12,836 bases of DNA from the NCBI GenBank assembly GCA_947581885.1, contig CANPWF010000032.1:1-12836 (forward strand), read 5' to 3'. The notes under the pieces were generated by a model that saw only the letters and a program-made list of their open reading frames with translations, was not told where the DNA came from and made no database searches. Every line of letters starts with the position of its first letter. Positions within the stretch are counted from its first letter, which is position 1. This document shows, piece by piece, positions 1 to 6,154 of this stretch. A program made the position numbers and the translations under genes. The DNA is from an uncultured Clostridia bacterium. GTDB taxonomy: Bacteria > Bacillota > Clostridia > Christensenellales > Borkfalkiaceae.

Positions 1-1
1 T

Positions 2-136
2 CCTGTCCGACCGAAGGGCGCACGAGCCGCAAGGCGAAGTAGCGGAGCGAAGCGGAGTCGAAGGATCTCGCCCAATTTCATACTTGCATGTGTGTTGGGT
101 GCCGTGCGAGATTTCTCGACTGCGCTCGAAATGAGG
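2..136. repeat. Composite hairpin-type intergenic repeat, copy 1
   Basis: Two related arms flank a spacer. The left arm (about 2-73) ends in GAAGGATCTCGCCC and the right arm (about 105-136) begins GCGAGATTTCTCGACTGC. ATCTCGC and GCGAGAT are inverted with respect to each other, so the unit can fold on itself. The spacer (74-104) is partly conserved in the other copies at 142-204 and 3941-4044, sharing a CATG-then-GTTGGG core. The left arm is also related, in inverted orientation, to 3716-3784. It resembles the REP/BIME-like intergenic palindromes found in many bacteria, whose function is generally unknown. No gene is supported in 1-285; the short frames here are translations of the repeat. Confidence 0.75.
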
Positions 137-141
137 GGAGA

Positions 142-204
142 GTATGGACGTACATGTCTGTTGGGAGTATTGCGAGATTTCTCGACTGCGCTCGAAATGA
201 GGGG
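142..204. repeat. Composite hairpin-type repeat, copy 2 (left arm missing)
   Basis: This copy repeats the spacer core GGACGTACATG, then GTTGGGAG, and the right arm GCGAGATTTCTCGACTGC followed by GCTCGAAATGAGG. The right arm is identical to that of copy 1 over more than 25 bases. The left arm present in copies 1 and 3 is absent. It follows copy 1 directly, which suggests a tandem duplication of the right half of the element. Confidence 0.75.
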
Positions 205-242
205 GGAACGGGGGGAGCCGAGAGAGGGAGCGAAAGTTCGGG

Positions 243-266
243 CAATGTTCTCCACAATGTTCTCCA
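243..266. repeat. Perfect 12-bp tandem duplication
   Basis: CAATGTTCTCCA occurs twice, head to tail, at 243-254 and 255-266. The following bases let GTTCTC (259-264) pair with GAGAAC (270-275) across a 5-nt loop. It lies just after the leftward permease gene stops at 286, so it is in that gene's 3' untranslated region. There is no convincing U-run, so I do not call it a terminator. Confidence 0.7.
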
Positions 267-285
267 AAAGAGAACCCAAACCGCG

Positions 286-2220
286 TTATTCGATTGCCTT
301 TAAGGAGTCGTTCATGTTGATCTTCACGATCTTGCCGCGGAGCATCAACGTCACAAGGAAGGTGAAGAGAAGGGATAGAATAGGGGCGACGATCCAAGTG
401 TACCACCCCATCGCGGGGAGGGAGCCGAACCCCATCACGCTGAAAACAAACAGACAAAGTAGTGCTCCGAAGGGCACGCCGAGCAAAATTCCCACCGCGC
501 TCGTGATGTAAATTTCCCGATAAATATACCCCGTCACCTCGTTATCCTGATAGCCGAGCACCATGAGGGTGGCGAGTTCGCGCACCCGTTCGCTGATGTT
601 GATATTCGTGAGCGTATAGATGACGACGGCGTTCAAAAGCGCGGCGAACACGAGCACGATGACGGCGACGGCGATCATCGCTCCCGTTCCGATGTCCTGA
701 AAGAGGCAAGCGTCGAGCACGGCGAGCCCCGCGAGGACGAGGGCGGTGGAAGCCATCACGGCGATGACCGTCATCCAAAATCTCGTCCGATAGCGAAGGA
801 CGTTGCGGAGCGTCGATTTATACTTGAAGGAGAAGCGGTTCCAAAGGATGGGAATGCGCTCCAAGATGACCTTTTTCCCCGCGCGGGGCGTTTTGGGTCG
901 AAGGAGGACGGCGGGCCGGGTGCGCGTCATCTTCCACCCCGCGATGCCCGTCGCGGCGAGGGTGGAGGCGAGGATCAACGCGGCAGTCAGAATGAAGAAC
1001 AGGGGCGCGGGCGCGTGCGAATAGGCGGGAAGATAGTAGTTCCACTTGAAGTTGATGAAGATGATATACGAGAGCCCTTCCCCCGCAAACAGGGCACCGA
1101 CCCCGCCGATGACCGTTCCCACGAGGGCGAACAGCAGGTACTTGGAGAGCATCATAATGGGTGAATAGCCGAGCGTTTGCAGGCAGGCGATCTGTCCGCG
1201 TTCCTCTTCGAGAAGCCTCGTCATCGTCGAGAGGACGACGAGGAGGGTCACGAGCAGGAAAACGACGGCGAGCACGTATCCGATATCCCGAATTTTCCCC
1301 TCGTACTCTTCCCAAGAGGCGAAGGAGAAGTTCTCGCGAAGGGTAAGAACGCCCGCCGTCTCCGCGTCGATCTCCTCGCGGAAGATCTCTTCGAGCATTG
1401 ATGTTTCCTTTTTCAGTTCGGAATCGTAGGCGGGGGAGAAGAGCGCGTGCTTTTTGAGATTTTGCGAGGAAATATACAGCTCGTTCATCGGCACCATCGG
1501 GCCCATGTTCATCGGGAGAGAGGGGAGGGGGTGCCCGTCATCGACAGTAATATAGACGATATTTTCGAGGACTTGATATTCGTCCTCTTCGAGCTCTTTC
1601 ATGCTCGGGTCGTCGTACTCCGCAAAGTGAAGGGGACAGACGACCTCTTCGGCGGGAAGGAGGGTAAGTTTTCCGAGCGTCATTTCGCCGAAGGGCGTTT
1701 GGGCGGTGAGGGAGAAGTTCATCTCCTTGCCGAGTTCGAAGCCCTTCAAATCCTTGTTTACATGCTCGAAGGAGACGGGGTGCGAAGAGCTCTCCTCTGG
1801 AATCGAAAAAGAATTCAGGGCTTTCGTTTTGTTCTGATTATTTTCCTCTTTTACATAGACGCGTGTGATGCCTTCCGTCGCATTTTCAAGAAGAAAATCC
1901 ACCCCCATATTGCCATTTTCCGCATGCAGGGTGCCGTTTTCGAGTTCCAAGATCCCGCCGCGGGCGACGTTCTCTTCCCCGAAAAGTTCCTTTACCTTTT
2001 CGATTTTTTCCTCGTCGATTTCACTGTCCGTCCGCACGATGAAATCGCTCACGTTCGCGGAGGAATAGTACTCCGAAAGGGAGTTCGCCATCTTCTCCGT
2101 TGCCATGAGCACGCCCGCCGTAAAGCCCACACTCACGAGCACCATGAGCGCGATGGAAACGAGGCGGGTGATGTGGTGCGTGAAGGTGCGCACCAGCGTT
2201 TTGAGGTAGGTTTTTACCAT
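286..2220 (-). CDS. ABC transporter permease, FtsX/MacB-like
   Basis: A 644-aa membrane protein, the transmembrane partner of the ATPase encoded upstream. Residues about 19-40 form the first membrane helix. Residues about 45-310 are a soluble, probably extracytoplasmic, MacB_PCD-like domain. An FtsX domain follows, with helices near 313-333, 358-380 and 403-428, containing EEERGQIACLQTLGYS (338-353). A second FtsX block follows: a helix at 481-504, then helices near 512-535, 571-595 and 607-627, with SERVRELATLMVLGY (543-557). The two blocks are related, as in the duplicated long FtsX permeases of Firmicutes. Here, however, the second outer domain between helices at about 504 and 512 is essentially absent. 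The ATG lies 4 nt inside the ATPase 3' end (7-nt overlap including the stop) and follows GAGGAG, so translation is probably coupled. The substrate is unknown; relatives handle lipoproteins, peptides, antibiotics or envelope signalling. Confidence 0.9.
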   Translation of the reverse strand: MVKTYLKTLVRTFTHHITRLVSIALMVLVSVGFTAGVLMATEKMANSLSEYYSSANVSDFIVRTDSEIDEEKIEKVKELFGEENVARGGILELENGTLHAENGNMGVDFLLENATEGITRVYVKEENNQNKTKALNSFSIPEESSSHPVSFEHVNKDLKGFELGKEMNFSLTAQTPFGEMTLGKLTLLPAEEVVCPLHFAEYDDPSMKELEEDEYQVLENIVYITVDDGHPLPSLPMNMGPMVPMNELYISSQNLKKHALFSPAYDSELKKETSMLEEIFREEIDAETAGVLTLRENFSFASWEEYEGKIRDIGYVLAVVFLLVTLLVVLSTMTRLLEEERGQIACLQTLGYSPIMMLSKYLLFALVGTVIGGVGALFAGEGLSYIIFINFKWNYYLPAYSHAPAPLFFILTAALILASTLAATGIAGWKMTRTRPAVLLRPKTPRAGKKVILERIPILWNRFSFKYKSTLRNVLRYRTRFWMTVIAVMASTALVLAGLAVLDACLFQDIGTGAMIAVAVIVLVFAALLNAVVIYTLTNINISERVRELATLMVLGYQDNEVTGYIYREIYITSAVGILLGVPFGALLCLFVFSVMGFGSLPAMGWYTWIVAPILSLLFTFLVTLMLRGKIVKINMNDSLKAIE

Positions 2221-2915
2221 TCGATCTCCTCGACGGAAAGGGGATGTTCGTTGAATTCGATGTTCTCGATCCGTCCGCTCTTGATATGGATGATCTTATC
2301 CGCCATCTGTTTGAGAGCGGCGTTGTGCGTGACGACGATGACGGGCTTTTTCTGCTTCTCGGTGATGTCTTTCAAGAGCTTTAAGATCATCTTTCCCGTC
2401 TCGAAATCGAGTGCGCCCGTCGGTTCGTCGCAAAGAAGCAGTTTGGGGTTCTTCGCGATGGCGCGGGCGATGGAGACGCGCTGCTGTTCTCCCCCCGAAA
2501 GGCGGGCGGGGAAGTTGGAAAGACGGTCGGAAAGCCCCACTTCTTCGAGTACCGTCTTGGGATCGAGGGCGTTCTTGCAGATCTCCGTCGCGATCTCGAC
2601 GTTTTCGAGCGCGGTGAGATTGGGCATGAGATTGTAGAACTGAAAGACGAATCCCACGTCAAAGCGGCGATATTCGGTGAGTTTTTTGCGGGAGAGCGCG
2701 GTGATCTCGTTGCCGTCGAGCACGATCCTGCCCGCCGTCGCGCTGTCCATTCCGCCGAGCAAATTCAAAAGGGTGGTCTTGCCCGCCCCGCTCGAACCGA
2801 GCACCACGGCAAATTCCCCGTTCTCGAGGGTGAAACTCACGTCTTTGAGGGCTTCGATCGTGATGGGACCCGTACGGTATTCCTTGCTCACATGTTCCAA
2901 AGAAAGGTAACTCAT
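2214..2915 (-). CDS. ABC transporter ATPase, MacB/LolD type
   Basis: A 233-aa nucleotide-binding subunit that powers the overlapping FtsX-like permease. All motifs are present: Walker A GSSGAGKTT (40-48), Q-loop Gln92 in FVFQFYNLMPN, signature LSGGEQQR (139-146), Walker B LLLCDEP (159-165) with Glu164, D-loop GALD and switch His197 in VVTHN. The FQFYNLMP segment and the size fit the MacB/LolD (3.A.1.122-125-like) group that pairs with FtsX permeases. I chose the ATG at 2913-2915 (MSYLSLEHVSKEY), which begins at the family's usual first strand. An in-frame ATG at 2931-2933 would add six residues. The frame stays open to 3335, but that extension runs antisense through yunB and is not credible. 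No good ribosome binding site precedes 2915, and a TATAAT lies 6 nt upstream of the start codon (see the promoter entry). Confidence 0.93.
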   Translation of the reverse strand: MSYLSLEHVSKEYRTGPITIEALKDVSFTLENGEFAVVLGSSGAGKTTLLNLLGGMDSATAGRIVLDGNEITALSRKKLTEYRRFDVGFVFQFYNLMPNLTALENVEIATEICKNALDPKTVLEEVGLSDRLSNFPARLSGGEQQRVSIARAIAKNPKLLLCDEPTGALDFETGKMILKLLKDITEKQKKPVIVVTHNAALKQMADKIIHIKSGRIENIEFNEHPLSVEEIEW

Positions 2916-2921
2916 GCCTGC

Positions 2922-2930
2922 ATTATAGCA
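2922..2930 (-). promoter_or_regulatory. Extended -10 element for the ABC operon
   Basis: On the minus strand, TGCTATAAT is a perfect -10 hexamer with the TGn extension. It ends 6 nt before the ATG at 2913-2915, and no convincing -35 hexamer lies 17 nt upstream. With usual spacing, transcription would begin at or within a base or two of the A of the start codon, implying a leaderless or nearly leaderless mRNA. This agrees with the lack of a ribosome binding site. The alternative is that the match is fortuitous. Confidence 0.5.
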
Positions 2931-2989
2931 CATCCATTCGGATTTGGGAAAGCATTTTGCACTATTTTGTACGAAAATGGAGTAGAGAA

Positions 2990-3018
2990 AAATAGGGAAA
3001 GACAAAGGCTCATACAAT
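2990..3018 (+). promoter_or_regulatory. Possible sigma-E-type promoter of yunB
   Basis: CATACAAT (3011-3018) matches the sporulation sigma-E -10 consensus CATACA-T. It is preceded, after 14 nt, by AAATAGG (2990-2996), which keeps the central ATA of the sigma-E -35. In Bacillus subtilis yunB is reported as a sigma-E-dependent mother-cell gene, so the match is in the expected place. The -10 ends 5 nt before the GTG start, so the transcript would have almost no leader. Confidence 0.45.
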
Positions 3019-3023
3019 AGAGC

Positions 3024-3683
3024 GTGAAACTCTCTTCCGACGCAAGAAAAATCAGGCGGCGTGTGGCGGTGACGCTCGTCGCGCTCCTTCTCATCGGGCT
3101 CGTCGTGCTCGCACATGTGAACATCACGGGGGTGTTGAAATCGATCGCCGAAGCGAGCATGCGCTCGGTGACGACGGTCGCCGTCAACGACGCGATCTAC
3201 GATACCCTCGACGACGGCGTTCGCTACGAAGATCTCGTTACGATCGAGCGGGACGGGGAGGGGAATATCCTCGGGATCACGTCCAATTCCTTCCAGATCA
3301 ACCGCATCGCGAGAGACGCGGCGTACATGTCGCAACAGAATTTACAGCGCATGAGCGAGGGCGGGGTGGAAGTGCCCCTCGGGGCGTTGACGGGCATCGA
3401 GGCTTGGGCAGGCTTCGGACCGCGCTTTCGGGTGAAGATCATCCCCATCTCCAACGTGGAGTGCCGCTTCGTTTCCGAGTTCGAGCAGGAAGGCATCAAC
3501 CAGACCAAACATTCCATCTATTTGGAAGTCGTCGCCGATATCTCCATCGTGATGCCATCGGGAACGAGCAATTTTGCCTCACTCACCGAGGTGCTGATCT
3601 GCGAGAGCGTGATCGTCGGCAAGGTCCCCGAGACCTATTTGCAAGCCGACCTCTTCGGCGACGGCTACCGTTTGGCACCGTGA
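3024..3683 (+). CDS. yunB: Sporulation protein YunB homologue
   Basis: A 219-aa protein with a short basic N-terminus, one membrane helix (about 12-31, RRRVAVTLVALLLIGLVVLA) and a soluble domain outside the membrane. The YunB pattern is recognisable: VPLGALTG (117-124), GFGPRFRVKIIP (130-141), EGINQTKHSIYLEV (156-169) and ESVIVGKVPETY (194-205). The length is close to the usual family size. In B. subtilis the gene is expressed in the mother cell during sporulation; its molecular role is not well defined. The start is GTG with only a weak TAGAG upstream. A later in-frame GTG (residue 14) would leave the helix at the very N-terminus without its basic flank, so 3024 is preferred. It is divergent from the ABC operon by 108 bp. 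Its presence suggests that the organism or its recent ancestors form endospores. Confidence 0.88.
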   Translation: MKLSSDARKIRRRVAVTLVALLLIGLVVLAHVNITGVLKSIAEASMRSVTTVAVNDAIYDTLDDGVRYEDLVTIERDGEGNILGITSNSFQINRIARDAAYMSQQNLQRMSEGGVEVPLGALTGIEAWAGFGPRFRVKIIPISNVECRFVSEFEQEGINQTKHSIYLEVVADISIVMPSGTSNFASLTEVLICESVIVGKVPETYLQADLFGDGYRLAP

Positions 3684-3715
3684 GGGGGGGCGATCGTGCA
3701 CTCGGGCGCACGTCC

Positions 3716-3784
3716 GTCCTTCAACTGCGCTCGCGCTCCGTTACTTCGCCTGCGGCTCGTGCGCCCTTCGGCCGGGCAGGATGA
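3716..3784. repeat. Intergenic repeat, inverted partner of the left-edge sequence
   Basis: Read on the opposite strand, this stretch matches about 2-65 closely. The shared core is GCGGCTCGTGCGCCCTTCGG here against CCGAAGGGCGCACGAGCCGC at 11-30, a perfect 20-base complement. The flanking CTTCAACTGCGCTCG side and the GGCAGGATGA side also correspond with a few changes. It starts about 30 nt after the yunB stop. It belongs to the same family as the other hairpin repeats in the window. Confidence 0.75.
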
Positions 3785-3790
3785 CGTGCG

Positions 3791-3837
3791 CCGCCCCACG
3801 TCATGTTGAGCGAAGTCGAAACATGGACGTGGGGCGG
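3791..3837. repeat. Long palindromic hairpin with repeat core in the loop
   Basis: CCGCCCCACGT (3791-3801) is perfectly complementary to ACGTGGGGCGG (3827-3837). Inside it ATGTT pairs with AACAT, leaving the repeat-family core GAGCGAAGTCGA in the loop. The core is related to the reverse complement of the arm seen at 4011-4044 and 116-136. There is no U-run on either strand, so a simple intrinsic terminator is unlikely, although it could stabilise the 3' end of yunB mRNA. Confidence 0.7.
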
Positions 3838-3854
3838 GAGAACACACCCCCTCA

Positions 3855-3918
3855 GTCACGCCCCAAGGGCAGCCGTGACAGCTCCCCCGACGGGGGAGCC
3901 AAGGGGGAGCGAAAGGGG
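3855..3918. repeat. Second type of GC-rich intergenic hairpin repeat
   Basis: GTCACG (3855-3860) pairs with CGTGAC (3874-3879), with GCCC/GGGC inside. GCTCCCCC (3881-3888) pairs perfectly with GGGGGAGC (3892-3899) across a GAC loop. A GGGGGAGC copy follows at 3903-3910 with GAAAGGGG. Related GGGGGAGCC strings occur at 212-219 and 4050-4057, next to the other repeats. This is a different sequence family from the CTCGAAATGAGG repeats, although they are found together here. Confidence 0.6.
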
Positions 3919-3940
3919 TTGGGGTGTATGGCACCTGCAC

Positions 3941-4044
3941 CTCATCCTGAACGCAGTGAAGAATCTCGCCCCATTACGGACGTACATGCGCGTTGGGAGC
4001 TTTGCGAGATTTCTCGACTCTGCTTCGCTCCGCTCGAAATGAGG
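3941..4044. repeat. Composite hairpin-type repeat, copy 3
   Basis: The left arm (3941-3971) carries CATCCTGAACGCAGTGAAG and AATCTCGCC. The spacer carries GGACGTACATG and GTTGGGAG. The right arm (4004-4044) reads GCGAGATTTCTCGAC, has a short insertion TCTGCTTCGCTCC, and ends GCTCGAAATGAGG. Arm-spacer-arm order is the same as in copy 1, so the whole ~100-bp unit, not just a short palindrome, is the repeated element. The arms are imperfect inverted repeats of each other. Together with the entries at 3716-3918 it accounts for most of the gene-free stretch 3684-4192; the remainder (4060-4192) holds only the hairpin at 4108-4133. Confidence 0.75.
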
Positions 4045-4107
4045 TGAGGGGGGAGCCGAGGGGCGTTCAGGGCGGGGTGTTCCGCATATTCCCCTTCAAC
4101 AAAGTGA

Positions 4108-4133
4108 AAGGAGCGGCACAAATGCCACTCCTT
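4108..4133 (-). terminator. Stem-loop after the LRR fragment, possible terminator
   Basis: On the minus strand AAGGAGTGGCA pairs with TGCCGCTCCTT across the loop TTTG. All 11 pairs form as RNA (one G-U), whereas the plus-strand version has an A-C mismatch, so it favours the leftward transcript. A broken U-rich stretch (TCACTTTGTTG) follows. It lies about 60 nt beyond the stop at 4193. Confidence 0.5.
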
Positions 4134-4192
4134 CCACGGTTGAGCCCCCCTGTATACATTGAATCATTTACGCTTACGTTTGTTTAATCGGT

Positions 4193-4660
4193 CTACTCGC
4201 CTTTCTTCAAATCCCCGTCTGCGCAGTGAATTGTATAATCGGGCATACCGTCATCCCAACCTTCGCCTTTATCTATTGACTTCCACTGCCGTTTTGTGCC
4301 TTTATAGAAAATATCTTTGAGACTTGTACAATTCGAAAACGCAGAACCCCCAATCGAAGTTACGCTATCGGGTATAGATATGATTTTGAGGTTTTCGCAC
4401 TTTAAGAACGCCCATGCGCCTATTGAGGTCACTCTCTTGGGTATAATTATACTTTCAAGCTTTGAGCAAGCCAGGAATGCCTGATGGTCGATAGAAGTTA
4501 GCTTACTTTTATTCCCAAAATTAACATAGATAAGATTATCGCATTCGATCATTTTCGCTAAAAGGATATGATAAAAGCAAGGCAGTCTCCCAACGGAAAC
4601 GGCTTCGCCTTTTCTGACCCGATGACCGAAATGAGGCCGGAACAGACCTGTGTTCAACAA
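4193..4660 (-). CDS. BspA-type leucine-rich repeat protein fragment
   Basis: A 155-aa frame whose C-terminal two-thirds contain at least three ~23-residue LRR_5 repeats: LTSIDHQAFLACSKLESIII, VTSIGAWAFLKCENLKIISI and VTSIGGSAFSNCTSLKDIFY. The tail resembles the usual BspA-family end (KGTKRQWKSIDKG, then YTIHCADG). Family members are normally much longer, surface-exposed and have a signal peptide. Here the first ~45 residues are not LRR-like and no signal peptide is present. The frame can only begin with TTG at 4660 or an internal ATG at 4552, neither with a ribosome binding site. The frame is also open upstream to 4786, immediately after the stop of the transporter gene. Base composition is clearly AT-richer than most neighbours. 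Most likely it is the 3' remnant of a larger, perhaps acquired, gene; expression as a small protein is possible but unsupported. The 4661-4786 gap holds nothing else recognisable. Confidence 0.55.
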   Translation of the reverse strand: MLNTGLFRPHFGHRVRKGEAVSVGRLPCFYHILLAKMIECDNLIYVNFGNKSKLTSIDHQAFLACSKLESIIIPKRVTSIGAWAFLKCENLKIISIPDSVTSIGGSAFSNCTSLKDIFYKGTKRQWKSIDKGEGWDDGMPDYTIHCADGDLKKGE

Positions 4661-4786
4661 ACCTGAACCGTCAAGAAACTTTATCGGAGAGGACCATGCG
4701 AATTCTAAAAAGGAATGCAGGGTAGAGGTTGCTTTTTGTTTCTTGGCGTATCTTTCATGTGTTTTTCCTACCCCATTATGCGAAAA

Positions 4787-5728
4787 TCAGAACATGAAGG
4801 CGACGGAGGCGGCGACGGTGAGGAGGAGGCACACCGCCATATACGGGGTGATCTTCTCCTTGAAAAGAATGCGTCCGAATACGGCGGAGAGGACGATGGT
4901 CCCGCCCGTCGTGATGGGGTAGAGGCTGGACGCGTCGAGCCTTCCTTCGCCCATGCAGCTCATGGCGAGAAGGAGCCCCGCGAGGGAAACGATCGCGTAC
5001 CCGATCAAGGGGAGGGTCGCTTTCTTTCCGAACACCTCCTTCACGGCGAGCAGTTCCTCCTTCTGCGAGTGCATCGCGCCCGCCGCAATGCCGAACATGA
5101 CGGCGGAGATGCCCACGGTGAAGATCCTCGACCAAATGACGAAGTCGAAAACGTCGGTGACTTCCTGTCCGAAAACCGTCTCTGCGTTTGCCTGTACGGC
5201 GGAGAAGATGCTCGCGGAGCCGTTGAGCGTGAATTGCGCGAAGCACAGAAGGTAGAAAAGGACGGTCCCTTTCACCTGCTCTTCTCCCTTTCCGTCGCGC
5301 ATGGCGAGGAAGAGCGAGAGGGCCATCACCGCCATCCCGACCACCTTCCACACGGTCATCTTTTCCCCCATGAAGGCGAGCCCGAACACGAACGGAAGTG
5401 CCATCCCGCCCAACATCGTGAAGTTGCTGTAAACGGAGAGTTTCCCCTTCTTCATGACGGCGATGCCGACGACGGTGCTGAGCACGGTGACGAGCGCGAG
5501 CCCCGCGGCGACGATGAGGGTGAAGGGGGTAAACGTCAAATAGAGAGCGCGGCGAAGTACCGCGTTGAGGATGAGAATGACGATCCCGCTGATCGCCATG
5601 ACGACGGCACCGAACACGAGAGACGTGAAGAGGTTGTTCTTCACGTGCCGCTGATAGAACTTCATGCAGACGAATTGGAGCGAATAGCACACCGACGCGC
5701 CGAGTGCCATCACATAGTACAACGCCAC
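4787..5728 (-). CDS. EamA/DMT-family transporter
   Basis: A 313-aa integral membrane protein with about ten hydrophobic helices in two related halves, the layout of the drug/metabolite transporter superfamily. Each half ends with the family's acidic-basic turn before the last helix: FMGEKMTVWKVVGM in the first half and FKEKITPYMAVCL in the second. The helix just before the second turn contains YPITTGGTIVLSAVFG, also typical. The substrate cannot be inferred. I chose the GTG at 5726-5728 because GGGAGG lies 6 nt upstream of it and helix 1 begins at once. The frame is open to a TTG at 5770, but that has no ribosome binding site and would lie only about 6 nt from the predicted transcription start. 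It is probably a single-gene unit; the LRR fragment lies downstream in the same direction. Confidence 0.88.
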   Translation of the reverse strand: MALYYVMALGASVCYSLQFVCMKFYQRHVKNNLFTSLVFGAVVMAISGIVILILNAVLRRALYLTFTPFTLIVAAGLALVTVLSTVVGIAVMKKGKLSVYSNFTMLGGMALPFVFGLAFMGEKMTVWKVVGMAVMALSLFLAMRDGKGEEQVKGTVLFYLLCFAQFTLNGSASIFSAVQANAETVFGQEVTDVFDFVIWSRIFTVGISAVMFGIAAGAMHSQKEELLAVKEVFGKKATLPLIGYAIVSLAGLLLAMSCMGEGRLDASSLYPITTGGTIVLSAVFGRILFKEKITPYMAVCLLLTVAASVAFMF

Positions 5729-5782
5729 CTGCGACCTCCCGCAAGGTCCCGTCCATGCCGAAACGGACAAAAATCGAAAATT

Positions 5783-5811
5783 ACTATACTACTTTTCTTC
5801 TCGGATATCAA
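5783..5811 (-). promoter_or_regulatory. Sigma-A-type promoter of the EamA transporter gene
   Basis: On the minus strand TTGATA (5811-5806) and TATAGT (5788-5783) are separated by exactly 17 bp. Each hexamer differs from consensus by one base. Predicted start of transcription is near 5776, giving a leader of about 48 nt that contains the GGGAGG ribosome binding site before the GTG at 5728. Confidence 0.7.
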
Positions 5812-6122
5812 GCAATTTGCACGGAATTATCATTTGTTTTTTGAAAGGAACGTTCGGAATCCTCATGGGAAAACGGTCGACAAAAGAGGGGACACCTGTA
5901 TCGCACACCTCCTTAACTCTAATGGGGATGGTCTGTATTCCGTTGACAAATGCATTTTTGATCATTTCCGAATTCGGAGCGGGGGCGGCTCGCAAAGTAT
6001 AAAAATCCCCGACTTGTGCCAAAGTTTAGGCATAAGAAAAGTCGAAGAAGATCGACAAATTGTCAATAGCGATCTTTTAAGAAGTTCCAAACGAGAAAAA
6101 GACGTACTCAACGCTCTTATAG
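5812..6122. other. Intergenic stretch without a supportable gene
   Basis: An AT-richer stretch between the EamA promoter and the hairpin at 6123. A 77-codon leftward frame (6022-5789) starts with TTG, has no ribosome binding site, overlaps the EamA promoter and resembles nothing I know. Rightward frames are no better. AAGGAGGTG at about 5910 on the minus strand looks like a ribosome binding site but does not lead into a convincing frame. At 6052-6076 GATCG and CGATC enclose the near-palindrome GACAAATTGTC, which could be a protein-binding site. It may be decayed coding sequence, but I cannot identify it. Confidence 0.4.
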
Positions 6123-6154
6123 CCAAAACGGCATCCGTACGGGTGCCGTTTTGG
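6123..6154. terminator. Long hairpin, possible bidirectional terminator
   Basis: CCAAAACGGCATCCGT (6123-6138) is followed directly by its near-complement ACGGGTGCCGTTTTGG (6139-6154), with one G-U on the plus strand (an A-C mismatch on the minus strand). A GUAC tetraloop is likely. The AAAA/TTTT within the stem gives a short U-run on either strand. It lies about 60 nt beyond the stop of the leftward zinc-ribbon gene, so its likely job is to end that transcript. Confidence 0.6.

Noticed and set aside
88..204. Possible CRISPR array
   Set aside because: Only two tandem partial copies with conserved, not unique, spacers, and no cas genes.
88..511. Open frames rich in ARFLDCARNEG or DFSTALEMRGE segments
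   Set aside because: They translate the intergenic repeat copies and run into the antisense of the permease gene; no ribosome binding site.
1447..2637. A 396-codon rightward frame across the ABC operon
   Set aside because: Antisense to two well-supported genes, with the His/Arg-rich composition of a shadow frame.
2916..3335. N-terminal extension of the ATPase frame
   Set aside because: Runs antisense through yunB and precedes the family's normal N-terminus; no homology visible.
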